Positions 5,104 through 8,319 of a stretch of 8,319 nt of DNA are shown here, one piece after another. The notes under the pieces are model-generated. The model searched no databases. It was not told the DNA's origin and saw nothing but the letters and a program-made list of their open reading frames with translations. Every line of letters starts with the position of its first letter. The stretch's first letter is position 1. The translations under genes and the position numbers were made by a program. This DNA is from Thermodesulfovibrio sp. (GTDB lineage Bacteria > Nitrospirota > Thermodesulfovibrionia > Thermodesulfovibrionales > Thermodesulfovibrionaceae): NCBI GenBank assembly GCA_026415995.1, contig JAOAGB010000035.1, forward strand, positions 1 to 8,319, read 5' to 3'.

Positions 5104-6306
5104 ATGGATATTTCAAACCTTATTCAAAAAAATAACACTAAGATAATTTTTATAATTCTTGATGGAATAGGAGGATTACCAATAAATGGAAAAACTGAGC
5201 TCGAAATGGCTAATAAGCCAAATTTAGATGGCCTTGCTAAAAATTCTGCTTGCGGAATGCATATACCAGTAGGACATGGAATAACTCCAGGAAGTGGACC
5301 AGGACACTTTGGCGTCTTTGGATATGATCCTTTAAAGTATGAAATTGGCAGGGGCGTATTAGAAGCATTAGGGCTTGAAATAGAATTAAAGAAAACAGAT
5401 GTTGCAATTAGATGCAACTATTCAACCATTAGAAACGGATTAATTGTTGATAGAAGGGCTGGAAGAATTTCTACAGAAAAAAACGTTGAACTTACAGAAA
5501 GGCTTTCTAAAAAAATTAAAGAAATAGATGGCGTTAAAATAATACTTAAACCTGGAAAAGAGCATAGATTTTGTCTGGTAATGAGATTTAAGGATAATAT
5601 TTTAGAAAATGAAGCAATGGTAAAAGATACGGATCCACAAAAAGAAGGTAAGCCACCTCTTGAGCCAGAACCATTAAATAATGAATCTAAAAAAGTTGCT
5701 AATATTGCAAAAAAGTTTATATTTAAGGCAAGCGAGATTTTGAAAAAGGAGGAAAGAGCAAACTATGTTTTATTAAGAGGATTTTCGGCCTTGCCAGCTA
5801 TACCTTCTTTTGAGGAAAAATATGGGCTTAAATCATGTTCTATTGCTGTATATCCTATGTATAGAGGTATAACTAAACTTTTAGGGATGGAAACATTAAA
5901 AGTAGAAGGAGATATAAAAGAAGAAGTTGCATTATTAAAGGAAGTATATAGAGATTACGATTTCATTTTTGTTCATGTAAAAAAAATAGATTCCTTCGGT
6001 GAGGATGGAAATTTTGAAGGTAAAGTAAAGAAAATAGAAGAATTTGATATGTATTTACAGGAGATTATTTCCTTAAATCCAGATGTTTTGTTAATTACGG
6101 GTGATCATAGCACACCAGCATTATTAAAAGCACATAGCTGGCATCCTGTCCCGCTTTTATTAAAATCTCCATTTGTACTTGGAGGTTTATCTCAAGCATT
6201 TACTGAAAGAGAGTGCTTTAAGGGTGAAATAGGCATAATTCCTGCCACATCAATAATGCCTCTTGTTTTAGCAAACTCACTTAGATTGAGGAAGTTTGGT
6301 GCATGA
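5104..6306 (+). CDS. apgM: Cofactor-independent phosphoglycerate mutase, archaeal type
   Basis: This glycolytic/gluconeogenic enzyme interconverts 3- and 2-phosphoglycerate without 2,3-bisphosphoglycerate. It belongs to the alkaline phosphatase superfamily and is the short ApgM type (400 residues), not the roughly 510-residue GpmI type. Metal and catalytic elements are seen in order: FIILDGIGGLP with D20, TELEMANKPNLDGLAK, the nucleophile loop GITPGSGPGHFGVFGYDP with S64, then HVKKIDSFGEDGNFE (H291, D296), ITGDHSTPALLKAHSWHPVP (D334, H335, H344). All expected metal ligands appear present. The residues between about 80 and 260 form the inserted second domain of the family. It opens the plus-strand operon; its TGA overlaps the ATG of the TatD-radical SAM gene. 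Phosphonate or phosphonopyruvate enzymes are relatives, but the match to ApgM is strong throughout. Confidence 0.95.
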   Translation: MDISNLIQKNNTKIIFIILDGIGGLPINGKTELEMANKPNLDGLAKNSACGMHIPVGHGITPGSGPGHFGVFGYDPLKYEIGRGVLEALGLEIELKKTDVAIRCNYSTIRNGLIVDRRAGRISTEKNVELTERLSKKIKEIDGVKIILKPGKEHRFCLVMRFKDNILENEAMVKDTDPQKEGKPPLEPEPLNNESKKVANIAKKFIFKASEILKKEERANYVLLRGFSALPAIPSFEEKYGLKSCSIAVYPMYRGITKLLGMETLKVEGDIKEEVALLKEVYRDYDFIFVHVKKIDSFGEDGNFEGKVKKIEEFDMYLQEIISLNPDVLLITGDHSTPALLKAHSWHPVPLLLKSPFVLGGLSQAFTERECFKGEIGIIPATSIMPLVLANSLRLRKFGA

Positions 6307-7652
6307 TTGATAGTCATTGCCATCTTGAAATGTTTGAAGATCAACAAGAGGAGATAATTAGAAGAGCCTATGATGCTGGAGTTACTTCTATTATTACAAT
6401 TAGTTCAGACAGAGAGAGTATAGATAAGGTAATAAGAATAGCTGAAAAATATCCAATGGTTTATGCATCAGTGGGAATTCATCCGCACGATGCTGTTCAA
6501 TTAGATGATAAGGTTTTGCAAGATATTTTTGAAAAAAGCAGACATCCTAAGGTAATAGCAATAGGAGAAATAGGTCTGGATTATCATTACAATCATTCGC
6601 CAAGAGATTTGCAGATTAACGCTTTTAAAAAACAACTTAATTTGGCTAAAGAAATTGGATTGCCTGTCATAGTACATTCAAGAGAAGCTTTTGATGATAC
6701 GTATAAAATCTTGAGAGAATCTCAAGTAAAGTCAGGAGTGATGCATTGTTTTAGTGGAAATTTATATCAAGCAAAGAAATTTATTGAACTCGGATTTTTG
6801 ATTTCAATTTCTGGAGTTGTTACCTTTAAAAATGCTAATAAAATTAAGGAAGTTGCAACTTCTATTCCTGATGAATATATTGTTATTGAAACCGATGCTC
6901 CCTATCTTGCTCCAGAACCTATGCGTGGCAGAAAAAATGAACCAGCTTATATCTCTTATATAGCAGAGGCTTTAGCAAAATTGAGGGGGGTAACCTTAGA
7001 GGATATAGACAGAATTACAACTGTAAATATAAGGAGACTCTTTAAAATTGGAGAGTTACCCAAAGGAGAGATAAGTTATAAAATAAGAGACACTCTGTAT
7101 CTAAATGTTACCAACAGATGCACAAATGTATGTAGGTTTTGTGTTAGATTTCATACAGATTATGTTAAGGGACATAATCTAAGACTTGAAAAAGAACCAA
7201 CTGCAGAAGAATTAATCGAAGCAATCGGAGATCCTAAAAAATACAAAGAAATTGTTTTTTGTGGATATGGCGAACCCTTTTTAAGGCTTGATTTGATAAA
7301 AACTGTTGCTAAATGGATTAAGGATAATGGAGGAAGAGTCAGAATTAATACGAATGGACATGGAAACCTTATTCATGGTAGAAGAGTATTAGAAGAATTG
7401 GAAGGACTTGTAGATTCAATATCAATCAGCATGAATGCACAGGATAAGAAGACTTATAATAAAATTTGTAATCCCATTTATACAGATGCCTATGATAGTG
7501 TGATAGAATTTATAGAGGATGCTAAAAAATACGTGCCTAAGGTTCAGGTAACACTGGTTAACTTTGAAGGTGTTGATATTAAGAGATGTGAAGAAATGGC
7601 AAAATCATTGGGAGTGAAATTAAAAATAAGGAATCTTGATCAGGTAGGATAA
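6303..7652 (+). CDS. TatD-family metal-dependent nuclease fused to a short radical SAM domain
   Basis: A 449-residue two-domain protein. Residues 1-250 are a full TatD/YcfH-type hydrolase: HCH (H5, H7), GEIGLDY (E89), VHSRE (H125), MHCFSG (H148) and ETDAPYLAPEPMRGRKNEP (D198). Characterised members are DNA 3'-5' exonucleases or DNases. After a roughly 12-residue linker, residues 263-449 form a radical SAM domain: LYLNVTNRCTNVCRFCVRF gives the CxxxCxxC cluster site (C273, C277, C280), then VFCGYGEP (318-325) for SAM binding, INTNGHG (348-354) and SISMNAQDKKTYNKICNP. It ends without a SPASM or second-cluster region, so the core is minimal, like QueE or activase size. The radical SAM part resembles the family known as TatD-associated radical SAM proteins, whose substrate is unknown. 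ATGA overlap with apgM, GAGGA 10 nt before the start, and a 3-bp gap to the next gene show operon membership. Confidence 0.93.
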   Translation: MIDSHCHLEMFEDQQEEIIRRAYDAGVTSIITISSDRESIDKVIRIAEKYPMVYASVGIHPHDAVQLDDKVLQDIFEKSRHPKVIAIGEIGLDYHYNHSPRDLQINAFKKQLNLAKEIGLPVIVHSREAFDDTYKILRESQVKSGVMHCFSGNLYQAKKFIELGFLISISGVVTFKNANKIKEVATSIPDEYIVIETDAPYLAPEPMRGRKNEPAYISYIAEALAKLRGVTLEDIDRITTVNIRRLFKIGELPKGEISYKIRDTLYLNVTNRCTNVCRFCVRFHTDYVKGHNLRLEKEPTAEELIEAIGDPKKYKEIVFCGYGEPFLRLDLIKTVAKWIKDNGGRVRINTNGHGNLIHGRRVLEELEGLVDSISISMNAQDKKTYNKICNPIYTDAYDSVIEFIEDAKKYVPKVQVTLVNFEGVDIKRCEEMAKSLGVKLKIRNLDQVG

Positions 7653-7655
7653 CTT

Positions 7656-7964
7656 ATGATTGATATCATTAAAAAGGACTTGATAAATGGATTTAAAACC
7701 TTTAAGTTTTGGGCACAAACGCTTTCAGATAGATTAAAAATAGAGATTAATGTTCTGAAACTTTTATCTGAGATTAATAAACTAAATGAGGAAAAAAACA
7801 AATTATTGATTGACTTAGGCACAGAAATTTATAAATCTGGTAAAACTACTTTTAATCTATCAGATGATGAAAAGCTTTTAGTGATTCTTAGAAAATTGAA
7901 AGAAATTGAATTGGAAATAGAAAGTAAAAAGAAGAAAATCTCAGAGCTTGGAGCAATTGATTAG
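7656..7964 (+). CDS. Small charged coiled-coil protein of unknown function
   Basis: A 102-residue protein I do not recognise. An amphipathic N-terminal segment (FKTFKFWAQTLSDRLKIEIN, 13-32) leads into a long helix with heptad-like leucine/isoleucine spacing (LKLLSEINKLNEEKNKLLIDLG, about 34-55). A short break follows (YKSGKTTFNLS), then a second lysine/glutamate-rich helix (about 70-99). This helix-LGxxxY-helix layout recalls the coiled-coil part of small zinc-ribbon proteins of Gram-positive bacteria, but no cysteine is present. There is no signal peptide or membrane segment, so it should be cytosolic. Support for being a real gene is its Shine-Dalgarno TAGGA about 6-8 nt before ATG, the 3-bp gap to the upstream gene, and the stop codon overlapping the next start by one base. 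It could be a structural or adaptor partner of a neighbouring protein; this is only a guess. Confidence 0.75.
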   Translation: MIDIIKKDLINGFKTFKFWAQTLSDRLKIEINVLKLLSEINKLNEEKNKLLIDLGTEIYKSGKTTFNLSDDEKLLVILRKLKEIELEIESKKKKISELGAID

Positions 7965-8319
7965 TGGATTTTTTAATAATCTTCATTATTGGCTTGATTG
8001 TTGGTTCTTTTTTAAATGTCTGTATATATCGAATTCCGAGGAATTTATCAGTAATAAAACCTTTCTCCTTTTGTCCAAAATGTAAAAACACAATAAAACC
8101 GTGGCATAATGTTCCCATAATAAGTTATTTGCTTCTCCGAGGAAAATGTGCCTACTGCGGAGAAAAGATTTCTATAAAATATCCAATTGTTGAAAGTATT
8201 AACGGTGTATTATATATATTAAGTTACATGTTTTTCGGTTTAGATATTGCTTTACCTTTTATTCTATTTTTTTTATCATCTTTGATAGTAATATCCTTTA
8301 TTGATTTGGAATTTCAAAT
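7964..8319 (+). CDS. pilD: Type IV prepilin peptidase, N-terminal 118 residues (3' end outside window)
   Basis: A polytopic inner-membrane aspartic protease that removes leader peptides from type IV pilins or type II secretion pseudopilins and methylates the new N terminus. The translation from GTG 7964 shows the family N-terminal helix with GSFLNVCIYRIPR (14-26). The cytoplasmic zinc-ribbon follows, with C37-P-K-C40 and C62-A-Y-C65, separated by VPIISYLLLRGK, and then KYPIVESINGVLY (72-84). The second membrane segment ends in FIDLEFQ, whose D114 is the first of the two catalytic aspartates; the second lies beyond the window. The four cysteines point to the bifunctional (methylase-bearing) type. 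GTG is chosen because it gives the normal N terminus and shares its G with the TAG of the upstream gene; GGAG lies 10 nt before it. The same enzyme could serve competence, pili or type II secretion. Confidence 0.93.
   Translation, partial: MDFLIIFIIGLIVGSFLNVCIYRIPRNLSVIKPFSFCPKCKNTIKPWHNVPIISYLLLRGKCAYCGEKISIKYPIVESINGVLYILSYMFFGLDIALPFILFFLSSLIVISFIDLEFQ

Noticed and set aside
5107..5170. Loss of the second Asp in the ApgM DGxGD motif (DGIGG here)
   Set aside because: The metal-binding first Asp (D20) is kept, and DGxGG-type versions are, to my knowledge, seen in other bacterial ApgM proteins, so it is not a sign of inactivity.
5124..5417. 97-codon frame antisense to the start of apgM
   Set aside because: It lies opposite a strongly conserved gene, has no recognisable protein features and no ribosome binding site; it is a shadow frame.
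7888..8118. 76-codon antisense frame over the coiled-coil gene end and pilD start
   Set aside because: The opposite strand encodes the clear prepilin peptidase zinc-ribbon, and the antisense product resembles no protein family I know.

Overview
The window is ordinary-looking bacterial chromosome with tightly packed housekeeping genes. There is no phage, transposon, CRISPR array or long non-coding stretch; the longest gene-free stretch is 161 bp. The protein-coding DNA is AT-rich, while the two tRNA genes are GC-rich (about 63% for tRNA-Gly by hand count) with strong stems. That contrast is typical of a low-GC thermophile. The gene content also fits: archaeal-type phosphoglycerate mutase, a TatD-radical SAM fusion, tRNAs without encoded CCA, and a type IV prepilin peptidase. 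My best guess is a Thermodesulfovibrio-like member of the Nitrospirota, but this is an inference from style and not a proven assignment.

Left part, plus strand (1-1759): the 3' end of uvrB (nucleotide excision repair), then a 161-bp promoter-bearing spacer, then tRNA-Gly(GCC) and tRNA-Cys(GCA) 8 bp apart. Only 9 bp further on starts nfo (endonuclease IV, base excision repair), which has no ribosome binding site of its own. The nfo 3' end overlaps the convergent purC by 20 bp.

Middle part, minus strand (4994-1740): a four-gene operon read right to left. It holds an amidohydrolase-2 family metal hydrolase, a YihY/BrkB six-helix membrane protein, thiD (HMP/HMP-P kinase) and purC (SAICAR synthase). 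The first three genes are joined by ATGA overlaps. thiD and purC belong to the two pathways that part at aminoimidazole ribotide (purine and thiamin pyrimidine synthesis). The likely promoter lies so close to the first start codon that its mRNA should be leaderless.

Right part, plus strand (5104-8319): a second compact operon. It holds apgM (cofactor-independent phosphoglycerate mutase), a single-chain fusion of a TatD metal-dependent nuclease with a short radical SAM domain, a 102-residue charged coiled-coil protein of unknown function, and the 5' part of a prepilin peptidase gene (pilD type). Junctions are a 4-bp overlap, a 3-bp gap and a 1-bp overlap, so these four genes are almost certainly co-transcribed.

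The points most worth following are the TatD-radical SAM fusion, the small coiled-coil gene beside it, and the two genes (nfo and the amidohydrolase) that seem to be translated from leaderless or nearly leaderless mRNAs. I see no clear sign of a wholly new multi-gene system.
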